From: Clostridia bacterium
GTDB taxonomy: Bacteria; Bacillota; Sulfobacillia; SLMV01
Direction of reading: 5' to 3'
Length of the DNA: 48,227 nt
NCBI GenBank assembly: GCA_003566675.1
Contig: PXCI01000001.1
Coordinates: forward strand, 1 to 48,227
Notes under the pieces: model-generated
Told to the model about the DNA's origin: nothing
Databases searched by the model: none
Seen by the model: only the letters and a program-made list of their open reading frames with translations
Shown here: in pieces, positions 1-9,260 of the stretch
How positions within the stretch are numbered: position 1 is the stretch's first letter
Layout: every line of letters begins with the position of its first letter
Translations under genes and position numbers: made by a program

Positions 1-1118
1 AGGATCACGGCCCCACCGCAATCCTCGATGCCCCTCATGATGTCCTCCGTACTGGGATTCATCGTGGGTCCACCGGAGACAACCTCGGCCGCTCCCAGGT
101 CCAAAAACGCCTGGCGCAGTCCCTCGCCCGCCGCGATGGGAACGATGGCAAAGGCGCCATTGTGCCCCTGCTTCGGATTCGGACGCCCCTGAGTTGAAGG
201 AGACGATGCCTGCTGAAACTCCATGTTCTGAATGTGAAGATCCAGGAGATCTCCCGCCTCCAGGCAAATCGAGAGCACCGCCAGGGGGTCGTCGGTGTGC
301 ACGTGGACCTTGACCATGTCCTCCTCGTCGATCACGATCAGGCTGTCTCCGAGGGCATCGAGGGCCTGTCCGTCCACCTGGGCGGTCTGTTTCATGAGCA
401 GGACCACGTCAAAGGGATACTCCAGGACGGCGTCCCCGGTGACCGGTGCCGCGCGGGCTCCCTCCCGGGCCTTCGCGGGAGCCGTCTTCTCGGTGATTCC
501 CTGCAGTGCCCCCTGCAAGATGCAAATCCAGCCCTTTCCGCCGGCATCCACGACGCCGGCATCACGGAGCACATCGAGCATCTCGGGGGTGCGCTCCAGG
601 GTGAGTTCTGCCTGCACGAGGGCGGCCTCCAGAACCCCCACAAGATCCTCACCCTCCGCGGCAGCCTCCGAAGCGGCCCCGGCCGCCTTCCGGGCGACCG
701 TGAGGATGGTGCCCTCAACGGGTCTCATGACCGCACTGTAGGCGGCGCGAACCCCGGATTCCAGGGCCTCCGCAAGCGCAGCCGGATCCGCCTCCGATTC
801 TCCACCCAGCCGGGCCGAGAGGCCGCGGAAGAGCTGGGACAGGATGACGCCCGAATTTCCCCGGGCGCCCATCAGGGAGCCCACCGAGAGGGCATTGACC
901 AGGGTTCCCAGGGAAGCCTCCGGGTCCGATATGTGATCCATGGCCGACTCCAGGGTCATCAGCATGTTGATGCCCGTGTCTCCATCGGGCACGGGATAGA
1001 CATTCAGAGCGTTGATCTCATCGACGTTCTCCTTCAGGCAGGACACCGCAGCTGTCAGCATGCGGTGAAAAAGGGGTCCGGTCAACACATCCACTGTCCC
1101 ACGGGCTCGTTCAGTCAT
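1..1118 (-). CDS. fakA: FakA/YloV-like DAK2-domain (fatty acid kinase catalytic subunit-like) protein, 3' end outside window
   Basis: Minus-strand translation begins MTERARGTVDVLTGPLFHRMLTAAVSCLKENVDEINALNVYPVPDGDTGINMLMTLESAM. The NVYPVPDGDTGxNM motif is typical of DAK2. Open to the window edge, so missing from the ORF track. Next to asp23/yloU as in B. subtilis. Confidence 0.93.
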   Translation of the reverse strand, partial: MTERARGTVDVLTGPLFHRMLTAAVSCLKENVDEINALNVYPVPDGDTGINMLMTLESAMDHISDPEASLGTLVNALSVGSLMGARGNSGVILSQLFRGLSARLGGESEADPAALAEALESGVRAAYSAVMRPVEGTILTVARKAAGAASEAAAEGEDLVGVLEAALVQAELTLERTPEMLDVLRDAGVVDAGGKGWICILQGALQGITEKTAPAKAREGARAAPVTGDAVLEYPFDVVLLMKQTAQVDGQALDALGDSLIVIDEEDMVKVHVHTDDPLAVLSICLEAGDLLDLHIQNMEFQQASSPSTQGRPNPKQGHNGAFAIVPIAAGEGLRQAFLDLGAAEVVSGGPTMNPSTEDIMRGIEDCGGAVI

Positions 1119-1482
1119 TGAGGGCCGTCACCTTCACTCCCCGCACATTCACGTTGACCTTTTCGACGGGGAATCCGCTGCAGTGAATCAGGGTGTAGCG
1201 AACTCTCTCCCGGATGTTGCGCGCAACCTCGCCGATATTGACCCCGTAACCGATCACGATGTTGACCGTGACCACCAGGGACTCACCATCATGGGACGAA
1301 GCAACCGTAACCCCCCGGGTGAGGCTGTCGTGGCGCAAGACCCCAGCGATCCCGTCCTGTATGTTCCGGGCAGCCATGCCGGCCACCCCGTAGCATTCCG
1401 TCGTGGCGATCCCGGCCAGGTTGGCCAGGACCGCGTCCTGAACCTCGATAACTCCAGTGTCCGTCTCAATGGATCGAGCCAT
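1111..1482 (-). CDS. Asp23/Gls24 family envelope stress protein (YloU)
   Basis: MARSIETDTGVIEVQDAVLANLAGIATTECYGVAGMA...; start placed at the internal Met preceded by an SD-like GGAAT/GAGAGG; overlaps the fakA start. Confidence 0.9.
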   Translation of the reverse strand: MARSIETDTGVIEVQDAVLANLAGIATTECYGVAGMAARNIQDGIAGVLRHDSLTRGVTVASSHDGESLVVTVNIVIGYGVNIGEVARNIRERVRYTLIHCSGFPVEKVNVNVRGVKVTALND

Positions 1483-1531
1483 ATCTCCATTCCTCTCGTA
1501 GCTGCAAAAAAACGGGGCCCTCGACTCTGAG

Positions 1532-1562
1532 CGCTCGCGTTGATAGAATACACATTGTAAAC
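1532..1562 (+). promoter_or_regulatory. Candidate sigma-A promoter of rpmB
   Basis: TTGATA, 18-nt spacer, TAGTAT, about 40 nt upstream of the rpmB start, in the divergent asp23/rpmB spacer. Confidence 0.45.
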
Positions 1563-1606
1563 TTAGTATATCCTCGAACAAAAAACAACGGCTGGAGGCG
1601 ACACCC

Positions 1607-1798
1607 ATGGCCAAGCGATGCGATGTATGTGGCAAGGGTAAGATGACGGGACACAATGTAAGTCACGCGATTAACCGCACCAAGAGGGTGTTCAAACCTA
1701 ATATCCAGCGCATCACCGTGCAGACCGACGATGGCAAGGAGAAGATGAACGTTTGCACGCGATGCCTCAGATCAGGAAAAGTCACGAAGGCTATCTGA
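1607..1798 (+). CDS. rpmB: 50S ribosomal protein L28
   Basis: [36 protein letters not shown]...; canonical L28. Confidence 0.98.
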   Translation: MAKRCDVCGKGKMTGHNVSHAINRTKRVFKPNIQRITVQTDDGKEKMNVCTRCLRSGKVTKAI

Positions 1799-1819
1799 GA
1801 GAGCTTCTGACAGCAGTGG

Positions 1820-1846
1820 AGCGCGTCCGCTTCCGGCGGACGCACT
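1820..1846. terminator. GC-rich hairpin between convergent rpmB and spoVM
   Basis: GAGCGCGTCCGC-TTCC-GGCGGACGCACTC; stem core GCGTCCGC/GCGGACGC; no clear T-tract. Confidence 0.5.
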
Positions 1847-1856
1847 CCTCGGCCGC

Positions 1857-1937
1857 CTATTTTCCAAACAGACCAAACACGAACTGCAGGATTCTCCCGA
1901 GAAACAGTGGCACCTTGATGACTCGAATTCTCATCAT
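1857..1937 (-). CDS. spoVM: Stage V sporulation protein M (SpoVM), 26 aa
   Basis: Manual translation MMRIRVIKVPLFLGRILQFVFGLFGK. It matches B. subtilis SpoVM (MKFYTIKLPKFLGGIVRAMLGSFRKD) in length, pattern and IK(L/V)PxFLGxI core, and lies next to rpmB as in B. subtilis. GGGAGGGAG SD upstream. Confidence 0.92.
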   Translation of the reverse strand: MMRIRVIKVPLFLGRILQFVFGLFGK

Positions 1938-1970
1938 TCTCCCTCCCGGACCGATCTCCGACGTGGGGCG

Positions 1971-2144
1971 CTAGTATTTGTCCTTGATGAACAGCCCCCC
2001 CACGATCAACCCCACACCCAAAAGAAAGAACCAGAACCACGGCGGCATGACAATGGCGAGCAAGGTACATCCCGCCAAAATAAGGATGAGACTCGCCCAG
2101 TCTTTGAAATGGCTGATCCTTTTGAGGCCCCTTCTGCGATACAT
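1971..2144 (-). CDS. 57-aa small membrane protein of unknown function, immediately upstream of spoVM
   Basis: MYRRRGLKRISHFKDWASLILILAGCTLLAIVMPPWFWFFLLGVGLIVGGLFIKDKY; two hydrophobic segments; GGAGGGGG SD directly upstream. Confidence 0.75.
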   Translation of the reverse strand: MYRRRGLKRISHFKDWASLILILAGCTLLAIVMPPWFWFFLLGVGLIVGGLFIKDKY

Positions 2145-2169
2145 GCAGGTTCCCCCTCCACGGACAGTT

Positions 2170-2178
2170 TAGTATATG
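2170..2178 (-). promoter_or_regulatory. Candidate sporulation-type -10 (CATATACTA) upstream of the 57-aa ORF and spoVM
   Basis: Fits the CATAnnnTA -10 pattern of sigma-E/sigma-K promoters, 26 nt upstream of the ORF start; -35 match is weak. Confidence 0.4.
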
Positions 2179-2348
2179 GGTTGAGGGAGGCATTTTGTGC
2201 CTTATTTGGTGGGGTGCCTGGACATGGACGTATCTGGCAGCGGATCCGTAGCGCCCTGACGCACCAGTGAAAGTCAGCTCGGCCCAGGGCTGTTTTTGAG
2301 AGGCATCCGGAGGGTCACTATTCGTCAGCGTGATGACTAAAATGGGCC

Positions 2349-2822
2349 TCAAGACCAAGATGTGAACATATATGTCATCGATACATGGGGCCGCTTTCCA
2401 TAACGTCCCCTGCTGAACCCAATAACTCCTCGGCAACCTTTACTGATTGGCCCGCCGTGATCCGAACCCAGGGGAAGAAACATCAACACGTTGCCAACGG
2501 CAAAATACGCCGATCCATGCCCCAAGATGTCAGCAAAGGGACGGAGATTCACATGTACGTAGATGGGCCGTCGTTGCATCATACCTGCAGGAGATAGCGT
2601 AAGGGTCAGGATAGCATGAATGGAACCGAGCAGCAGGCCCTCGAGAAAGGCCCGTGCGGGTGCTTCGGAAAGAGACAAACCTGCCCCGTGATAGCGCCAG
2701 ATCATCAAGCTGGTATAGGTGACAACCAGGAGTACCGTCGCGTCGGAGATGAACTGCCCGACTCCCAACCGGCCACCCCCCGCCTTCCCACGACCCACCC
2801 GACACCGACAGCTGCCCATCAT
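2349..2822 (-). pseudogene. Truncated VanZ-like membrane protein
   Basis: ...TLTLSPAGMMQRRPIYVHVNLRPFADILGHGSAYFAVGNVLMFLPLG resembles the VanZ core (N-L-x-PF...GNVLxFxPLG), then turns into low-complexity non-VanZ sequence; the usual C-terminal half is not found. Confidence 0.5.
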
Positions 2823-3490
2823 CCCCGCAGGAAAGCCACAGTCGCCGCCGGATCCTCGGAGGAAAACAGGCAGGACCCAGAAACCAGCAAGCTGGCCCCG
2901 GCCTCACGGAGCTCCTGGGCATTGGAAAGATCCACGCCACCGTCAACGGCAATACGGATCCCTGTTCCGGCCACCATCTCGCAGGCCTGCCGGACCCGCT
3001 GCACGGTCTGCGGGATAAAACGTGCCCCGGAGAACCCCGGATTCACTCCCATGATCACGACCAGGTCCAGCACATCCATCAGGAGGGGAAGGTCAGCCAG
3101 GGACCGCGACGGGTTGTAGGCGATGCCGGAAAGACAACCCCGCCGCCGAATCTCGTCGAGGTGACGATGGCAGTGAGGAGACGTTTCCCGGTGAAAAATG
3201 AGCAGGTTCGCCCCGGCGTCGGCGAAAAGGGGAATCATCGCCCCGGGGTTGTCCACCATCAAATGGACCTCCGTGGGAAGATGTGTCTGGGAAGACAGGG
3301 CCTCGACCAGTCCGGGTCCAAAGCTCAGGTTGGGGACGAAGTGGCCGTCCATAATGTCCACGTGCAGAAGATCCGCCCCTGCCTCCTCCGCCAGCCCCAC
3401 GCCATCAGCAAGCTGGGCGGGGTTTGCCGATAGAATCGAGGGTGCGATCAACACCCTGCCGGGATCCTCCCACCCGGGTATTTTTGGCAT
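2819..3490 (-). CDS. rpe: Ribulose-phosphate 3-epimerase
   Basis: IAPSILSANPAQLADGV...LLHVDIMDGHFVPNLSFGP...MGVNPGFSGARFIP...VDGGV. Confidence 0.96.
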   Translation of the reverse strand: MPKIPGWEDPGRVLIAPSILSANPAQLADGVGLAEEAGADLLHVDIMDGHFVPNLSFGPGLVEALSSQTHLPTEVHLMVDNPGAMIPLFADAGANLLIFHRETSPHCHRHLDEIRRRGCLSGIAYNPSRSLADLPLLMDVLDLVVIMGVNPGFSGARFIPQTVQRVRQACEMVAGTGIRIAVDGGVDLSNAQELREAGASLLVSGSCLFSSEDPAATVAFLRG

Positions 3491-3506
3491 AGCTCCTACC
3501 TCCCTC

Positions 3507-5444
3507 TCAGCGGCGGAAGGTGATCACGCGCACCGCTGAATTGTTGACGTAGACAAAGGCCCGGGCACCGGACCCATACCAGTAGAGGGTCAGATCGAAC
3601 TCCGATCCCCCCTCAACGAGATCATCGAAGACCACCCGGCGGCTGACACTGTCCATGAGTTCCACCGTCACCCGCTGCAGCTCGGGAGTGTCCTCCAATT
3701 CCACGGTGATAGTATCTTCGATCGCATCGCGATCATTGCCCCTGCTGACGATCAGGGTGACGATGTCTCCAGTGTTGACCTCGACACCGACCTCGGGCTC
3801 GTGGTCAAAGACCACCTCCTCCGGAAAATCCGCCACCTCCCGGACGACCCTCGCCTCGAGTCCCAGGTCTGTCAACTCCGACAGCACCACGGGCAGGCTC
3901 TTGCCGATGTATCCCTGCATTGCAAAGGGACGGGGTTCCGGCCCCCTGCTGATCTGCAGATCGATCACCGTACCTCGTTGGACCTTGTCACCAGGAGGGG
4001 GAAACTGGTCGATGACATATCCCCCCGGGACCTCTTCGTGATACTCCTCGGAAAACTCAGAGTCGAGACCGACATTCTGCAGTGCCACCTGCGCATCGAG
4101 CCTGGGAATTCCGACAACATCGGGAATGCCTCCCTCCACCCACTGGGGCCCCTGGCTTATGGTCAGCTCAATCGTCCCCCCGCGGCGCACCTGCTCGCCG
4201 GGCAGGGGACGCTGGGAGATGACGTGGTTTGCCGGGATGTCATCATCGTGTTTCGATGCCACAATTTCCGCGTGAAGCCCGTGTTCCTCGAGAACCGCCT
4301 CGGCCGTGGGCAATTGCTCACCCACCACCTCGGGCACATCCACAATGGGAACGGTATACCAATCCCAGACCCAGTAGGCGCCGTAGGCGAGGACGCCCAC
4401 GGCCACCATCGAAAAGACCAGCCCGAGGATAATCGGCCACCATCGCCGGCGGCGCGGCTGATCATCATCCTCGGGGAACGCCTCCTCGGAGTTACGGGGC
4501 TCCTCACGTCGCCTGGATCTCTTGGTCACCACCGTCTTACTCCCCCTCGAACGCATAGGAAAACTGTCCATGATCCGCGTATCGTCGTTAAGGAACCCTT
4601 CTCTTTGGGCCTTAGGACTTCCTCCACGCTGCACGGTCAGAAGGTCCTCAAGCATGTGATCAGAATCGGGATAGCGCCGGCCGGGATCCTTGGCCATGGC
4701 ACATAGGATCACATCGTCCAGCCCCGAGGGAATGTCCTTTCGGACCTCCGAGGGCAGCGGAGGATTCTGGTGCAGGTGTTCCAGGGCAATGGCCACGGCA
4801 CTGTCCCCCTCAAAGGGGACCTTTCCTGTGAGCATCTCATACAGGACGACCCCAACGCTGTATAGATCCGAACGGGCATCGGTGTGTCGGCCCCTCGCCT
4901 GCTCCGGTGACATGTAGCGGACCGACCCCATGATCTTGTTACTGGATACGACCGTGCCGGTTCCCTGGGCGCGGGCAATACCAAAATCGGCCACCTTGAC
5001 GGCGCCGTTGGAATCAATGATGACGTTGTCGGGCTTGATGTCGCGGTGCACCACTCCGCTCTCGTGGGCGCACTCCAGTGCCTTGAGAATCTGACAGGTG
5101 ATATCGACGGCGGTGTCCGGATGCAGGGGACCCTCCAGGGTGATCAGGTCCTTCAGACTCCGCCCAGAAATGTATTCCATTATGATATAATAAAGACCCT
5201 GTTCTGGTTCTTCTCCCACATCAAAGATGTTGACAATATTCGGGTGTGACAGCCGGGCTGCGGCCCTCGCCTCCCGGCGGAAATGGCTCAGAAATTCCTC
5301 GTCATGCGCAAAGCGCTCTCGCAGAACCTTGATCGCGACCTCGCGTTCCAGGTAGGAACACTTGGCCTTGTAGACCACGGACATACCGCCACTTCCGAGG
5401 CGCTCGATGATCTCGTAGCGTCCGCCCAGAACCCTTCCAATCAC
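3507..5444 (-). CDS. prkC: Ser/Thr protein kinase with C-terminal PASTA repeats (PrkC/StkP type)
   Basis: Hanks kinase motifs (HRDIKPDN, DFGIAR, SPEQARG), one TM segment (WWPIILGLVFSMVAVGVLAYGAYWVW), three PASTA repeats and a C-terminal beta-rich domain. Confidence 0.96.
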   Translation of the reverse strand: MIGRVLGGRYEIIERLGSGGMSVVYKAKCSYLEREVAIKVLRERFAHDEEFLSHFRREARAAARLSHPNIVNIFDVGEEPEQGLYYIIMEYISGRSLKDLITLEGPLHPDTAVDITCQILKALECAHESGVVHRDIKPDNVIIDSNGAVKVADFGIARAQGTGTVVSSNKIMGSVRYMSPEQARGRHTDARSDLYSVGVVLYEMLTGKVPFEGDSAVAIALEHLHQNPPLPSEVRKDIPSGLDDVILCAMAKDPGRRYPDSDHMLEDLLTVQRGGSPKAQREGFLNDDTRIMDSFPMRSRGSKTVVTKRSRRREEPRNSEEAFPEDDDQPRRRRWWPIILGLVFSMVAVGVLAYGAYWVWDWYTVPIVDVPEVVGEQLPTAEAVLEEHGLHAEIVASKHDDDIPANHVISQRPLPGEQVRRGGTIELTISQGPQWVEGGIPDVVGIPRLDAQVALQNVGLDSEFSEEYHEEVPGGYVIDQFPPPGDKVQRGTVIDLQISRGPEPRPFAMQGYIGKSLPVVLSELTDLGLEARVVREVADFPEEVVFDHEPEVGVEVNTGDIVTLIVSRGNDRDAIEDTITVELEDTPELQRVTVELMDSVSRRVVFDDLVEGGSEFDLTLYWYGSGARAFVYVNNSAVRVITFRR

Positions 5445-5466
5445 GTGCGTCTCACCTCCCCTTGTT

Positions 5467-6516
5467 TCAGGTCACGGCGTCCTCCGCCCCCAAATGACGT
5501 CTAAGCTGTCCACAGGCTGCATCGATCTCCAGCCCAAGGGGCCTGCGTATGGTCACACTGAGACCCACCATACTCAAAACATCCCGGAACTTACGCACCG
5601 CCTCGAGGGGTGACGGCTCGTAATCTACGCCAGGAACGGGGTTGAAGGGAATCAGGTTGATGTGACAGGTCATGTCCCTCAAAAGGACCCCCAGCTCCCG
5701 CGCCAACTCGGGATGATCGTTGACTCCCTTCATCATAGCATACTCGAAACTAACTCTTCTGCCCGAATGTTCGGCATACAATTCACAGGCCGGAATCAGC
5801 TCGCTGAGGGGGTGCTTCTTGTTGACCGGTACGAGGCGGTCTCGCAAGTAGTCGTTGGGAGCGTGCAGCGACACGGCCAGGGTAATGGGCATGTCCTCTT
5901 CTGCCAGCTGCAGGATCCGCGGGGTGATCCCCACGGTGGACAGGGTCATCCTCCGGTAGCTGATCCCGGGGCCCTCCTCGGAGTGAAGAAGCCGGAGGGA
6001 CTTGTGGCTGTGCTCGTAGTTGTTCAGGGGCTCCCCCATGCCCATCATGACCACGTGAGAGATTCGCTCCCCGGTCTCGTCCAGTCGCCTCTGGGCGAGA
6101 AACCACTGGCCCAGGATCTCGGGGCGCGACAGGTTCCTCAGCAGCCCCCCGGCGCCCGTGGCGCAAAAGGGACACCCCATCACACATCCGACCTGGGTAG
6201 AAAGGCAGAGGGAGACTCCGTGCTCATACCTCATGATCACCGTCTCGACCACCTCGCCGTCGCGCAGGGTGAAGGCGAATTTCTCCGTGCCCTCCTCCCC
6301 GGTCCGGTGCTGCAGGACCTTCATATCACAGACCCGGAACCGCTCGTCCAGTTGGCTGCGAAGATCGAGGGGCAAATTGGTCATCTGTTCGAAATCGTCA
6401 ACCCGCTGCCGGTACATCCAATCCATGAGCTGATCCGTCCGGTAGGCCTGCAAATTGAGGCCCCGAGTAATCTGGGCAAGCTCCTCTGAGGTCCTTCCAA
6501 TCAGCACTGTCTTCAC
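5467..6516 (-). CDS. rlmN: 23S rRNA (adenine2503-C2)-methyltransferase RlmN
   Basis: Radical SAM CxxxCxxC (GCVMGCPFCATG), MGMGEPLNNYE, SLHAPND motifs. Confidence 0.96.
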   Translation of the reverse strand: MKTVLIGRTSEELAQITRGLNLQAYRTDQLMDWMYRQRVDDFEQMTNLPLDLRSQLDERFRVCDMKVLQHRTGEEGTEKFAFTLRDGEVVETVIMRYEHGVSLCLSTQVGCVMGCPFCATGAGGLLRNLSRPEILGQWFLAQRRLDETGERISHVVMMGMGEPLNNYEHSHKSLRLLHSEEGPGISYRRMTLSTVGITPRILQLAEEDMPITLAVSLHAPNDYLRDRLVPVNKKHPLSELIPACELYAEHSGRRVSFEYAMMKGVNDHPELARELGVLLRDMTCHINLIPFNPVPGVDYEPSPLEAVRKFRDVLSMVGLSVTIRRPLGLEIDAACGQLRRHLGAEDAVT

Positions 6517-7853
6517 TGTGATCCCTCCCGCATACGCTGCAATCTGGCGATGAAAAATCCGTCGCTGCCGTGAACATGGGGAAGCATCTGGAGCATCCCC
6601 GCTGAAGCCTGGGCAACAGGGTCAAACAGGTGCGGCAGGTCCCCGGGAGCATAGTCCGCCTGCTCCTGCAGAAATCCCTCCACCACCAGGGAATTCTCCG
6701 CCCGGGCGATGGAACAGGTGCAATAGATGAGCACCCCACCGGGCTTCACCCGGGAGGAAACCGCATCCAGGATCTCGCGCTGAAGCACCGGCATGTCCCG
6801 CAGGATCTTCGGTCCCTTCTGCCATCGGGCCTCGGGATGACGCCCGAGGATTCCCAGGCCGCTGCACGGGGCATCGACGAGCACCGCGTCAAAGGTGCCG
6901 AGATCCCCTGGCAGGTCCCTGGCATCGGCACAGAGGGTCTTCACGATCGTCAGGTGCAGTCGGTCGCAGTCCCGCTCCAGGGCGTCCAACTTGAACCGGT
7001 GTCGATCCACAGCCACGATCTCCCCGCAATCGTTCATCTGTTCGGCAAGGTAGGTCGTCTTGCCGCCCCTGCCCGCGCAGGCATCCAACACCCGCATGCC
7101 GGGCCTCACGCCCACCGCAAGGGCGCCCATCTGGGAGCTCTCGCTCTGCACCGAGACCCGACCCTCGCGGTACTCGGGCAATTCAAAGGGCGACCCACCC
7201 CCCGAATAATGCAGCCCATCGGGTGCCATTTCACACCCGTTGACCTCCATCCCGCGAGCTCTGAGCTGTCCTGTCATCTCCGCGGGAGCGTCCCCGAGGC
7301 GATTAACTCGCAGTTGAACCGTCGCCGGCTCATTGTTGGCGCGACACAGCCGGAGAGTCTCATCAAAACCCATCTCCTCGATCCACGTCTTGACAACCCA
7401 CAGGGGATGGCTCTCGGTGACGGAGATCCAGCCAGCGGGGTCTGCATCCCGGTCGGGATAGGAGATCGACTCGCGGCGCCGGACCAGGTTGCGCAGCACC
7501 CCATTGACCAGGCCCGCGGCCCGGACCGGGCCCACCCTGCGGAGAAGTCGGACCGACTGGTCGCAGGCAGCATGGGAGGGCACCCGCATGTGCATGATCT
7601 GGTAGGCGCCCAGGCGCAGGGTGTTTCGGACCGACTGGTCGAGCTCCTCCAGGGGGTATTTCGAAAGCTGGGCCAGGACGTGGTCGAGTTGAAGGCGCCG
7701 GCGCAGCGTCCCATTGACGAGCTCCGTCGCAAACCTGCGATCCCGCTCATCCAGTTTCGACGCTGCCAACCGTCGAGGGAGAAGTTCGGCGGCCCAGTCT
7801 CCCTCTTCCACCCGATTTAAGATGTCCAGGGCAATCTCTCTCGGCTGATCCAT
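6513..7853 (-). CDS. rsmB: 16S rRNA (cytosine967-C5)-methyltransferase RsmB
   Basis: N-terminal NusB-like domain; DACAGRGGKTTYLAE, DAPCSGLGILGRHPEARW, CTCS motifs. Confidence 0.95.
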   Translation of the reverse strand: MDQPREIALDILNRVEEGDWAAELLPRRLAASKLDERDRRFATELVNGTLRRRLQLDHVLAQLSKYPLEELDQSVRNTLRLGAYQIMHMRVPSHAACDQSVRLLRRVGPVRAAGLVNGVLRNLVRRRESISYPDRDADPAGWISVTESHPLWVVKTWIEEMGFDETLRLCRANNEPATVQLRVNRLGDAPAEMTGQLRARGMEVNGCEMAPDGLHYSGGGSPFELPEYREGRVSVQSESSQMGALAVGVRPGMRVLDACAGRGGKTTYLAEQMNDCGEIVAVDRHRFKLDALERDCDRLHLTIVKTLCADARDLPGDLGTFDAVLVDAPCSGLGILGRHPEARWQKGPKILRDMPVLQREILDAVSSRVKPGGVLIYCTCSIARAENSLVVEGFLQEQADYAPGDLPHLFDPVAQASAGMLQMLPHVHGSDGFFIARLQRMREGSQ

Positions 7854-7904
7854 GAGATAACCTGCTTTCCCCTACTACTATGGTACCCTGCTGTGCCATG
7901 ACAT

Positions 7905-8564
7905 TCATCGCCATCGACGAATCCGGGTGCCGATGAAGTAGGCTCCGGGCGCCTGGGGGAACAGCAAAAACCCCAGCCCGAAGAGCCCCGGCCTGCGATC
8001 ATACACCGGTGCGATCCCCGTGATGACGACATCATCGATGTCTCCCGTGGTCGTCAGCCTTCTCTGCGCCAGGATGCCCACGTAGGGCGAAATCAACATC
8101 AGAAACAGTCCACCGACAATCAGCGTGTAAAGATCCAGTCTTCCGCCCGCCACAAAGGCGACCACGAAGAGCAGGGCGATCAGGATGTTGCCCGCAGCCC
8201 GGCTGGTGCCGCATCGTCCGTGTATGGCCAGGTGGGTCTCTTTCGCCCTGAGCCTGGTGATCGCTTCACGCAGGGCCATCTCCAGGGACACCCTGTCGGA
8301 CCATCCCCGGATCAGAAACCCATCCGGGCGGGCCAGGCCCGAGAGGTTTCTCGCACCGTACCGGCTTTCCAGCACGTTAATGGTCGCATGCTCCAGTGCG
8401 TGGTTCTGGCGAAGAGGCCGATTAAAGGCGATCGTGAGCAGCTGCAACGGCAAATAGATCAGGTCCGACAGGCCCCGGATCATCAGCTTCAACGGCAGTA
8501 TGAACAGGTAGACAAAAACCACCGGCACCAGCAGCCAGAGAAACACGAGAGCCAGGAAACCCAT
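7905..8564 (-). CDS. DUF6391-like membrane protein
   Basis: NRPLRQNHALEHATINVLESRYG motif with several TM segments. Confidence 0.7.
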   Translation of the reverse strand: MGFLALVFLWLLVPVVFVYLFILPLKLMIRGLSDLIYLPLQLLTIAFNRPLRQNHALEHATINVLESRYGARNLSGLARPDGFLIRGWSDRVSLEMALREAITRLRAKETHLAIHGRCGTSRAAGNILIALLFVVAFVAGGRLDLYTLIVGGLFLMLISPYVGILAQRRLTTTGDIDDVVITGIAPVYDRRPGLFGLGFLLFPQAPGAYFIGTRIRRWR

Positions 8565-9260
8565 CTAGCGCCGACGCCCCTGCAGTGTGAACAGGTAGAT
8601 GAACTGCATCAGGGCCATCAGGGCCGCGGCCAGGTAGGTCAGCGCCGCAGCATTTAGAACCTGCCTGACTCCCCCGGCTTCCCGGGACGTGATGTATCCA
8701 CCGTCGATGAGGGCCGCCATGGCCCGGGCTGAGGCGTTGTACTCGACGGGCAATGTGATGATCTGAAAGACCAGGGCAGAGCCGAACAGGATCAGCCCAA
8801 TCGACATCAGCAGCTCGCCCGTCGTTCCGGCAAAGATGAGCCCGATGAAAAACAGGGGGAAAGCCAGGGTCGATCCAAACCGCGAGACCGGGATGATCGC
8901 ATTCCTCATCCCAAGCCAGATATAGCCCGTGGCATGCTGCATGGCATGGCCCGCCTCGTGGGCGGCGATTCCCAGGGCCGCCAGCGTCCGTCCATCGTGA
9001 ACATCCGGGGACAGCCGCACGGTCTGGTCCCGGGGATCGTAGTGGTCGCTCAACGCCCCCCGGCGACTGTACTCAATATTCACACCCCCAAGACCCACCT
9101 CACTGAGCATGGCCCGGGCCACCTCGGCTCCCGAGATCCCCCGGGAAGAGCGGACCCGGGAGAACCGCCGATAGGCTCCCTGTACCCGGGACTGGGCCCA
9201 GGTGGCCAGGATCAGTGCCGGCAGGATGAGGATAAAATAGAGCGGGTCAAAGTAGAACAT
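8565..9260 (-). CDS. Membrane zinc metallopeptidase, YugP-like
   Basis: HEAGHAMQHATGYIWLGMRNAIIPVSRFGS (HExxH) with TM segments. Confidence 0.88.
   Translation of the reverse strand: MFYFDPLYFILILPALILATWAQSRVQGAYRRFSRVRSSRGISGAEVARAMLSEVGLGGVNIEYSRRGALSDHYDPRDQTVRLSPDVHDGRTLAALGIAAHEAGHAMQHATGYIWLGMRNAIIPVSRFGSTLAFPLFFIGLIFAGTTGELLMSIGLILFGSALVFQIITLPVEYNASARAMAALIDGGYITSREAGGVRQVLNAAALTYLAAALMALMQFIYLFTLQGRRR

Noticed and set aside
1663-2436. 257-aa minus-strand ORF across rpmB and spoVM
   Set aside because: Out of frame with SpoVM and antisense to L28; no coherent domain.
6630-7820. 396-aa plus-strand ORF over rsmB, and similar long antisense ORFs (234-1121, 3801-4706, 5662-6489, 17086-18120, 19350-20273)
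   Set aside because: All are high-GC shadow ORFs opposite strongly supported genes; compositions are biased and without motifs.
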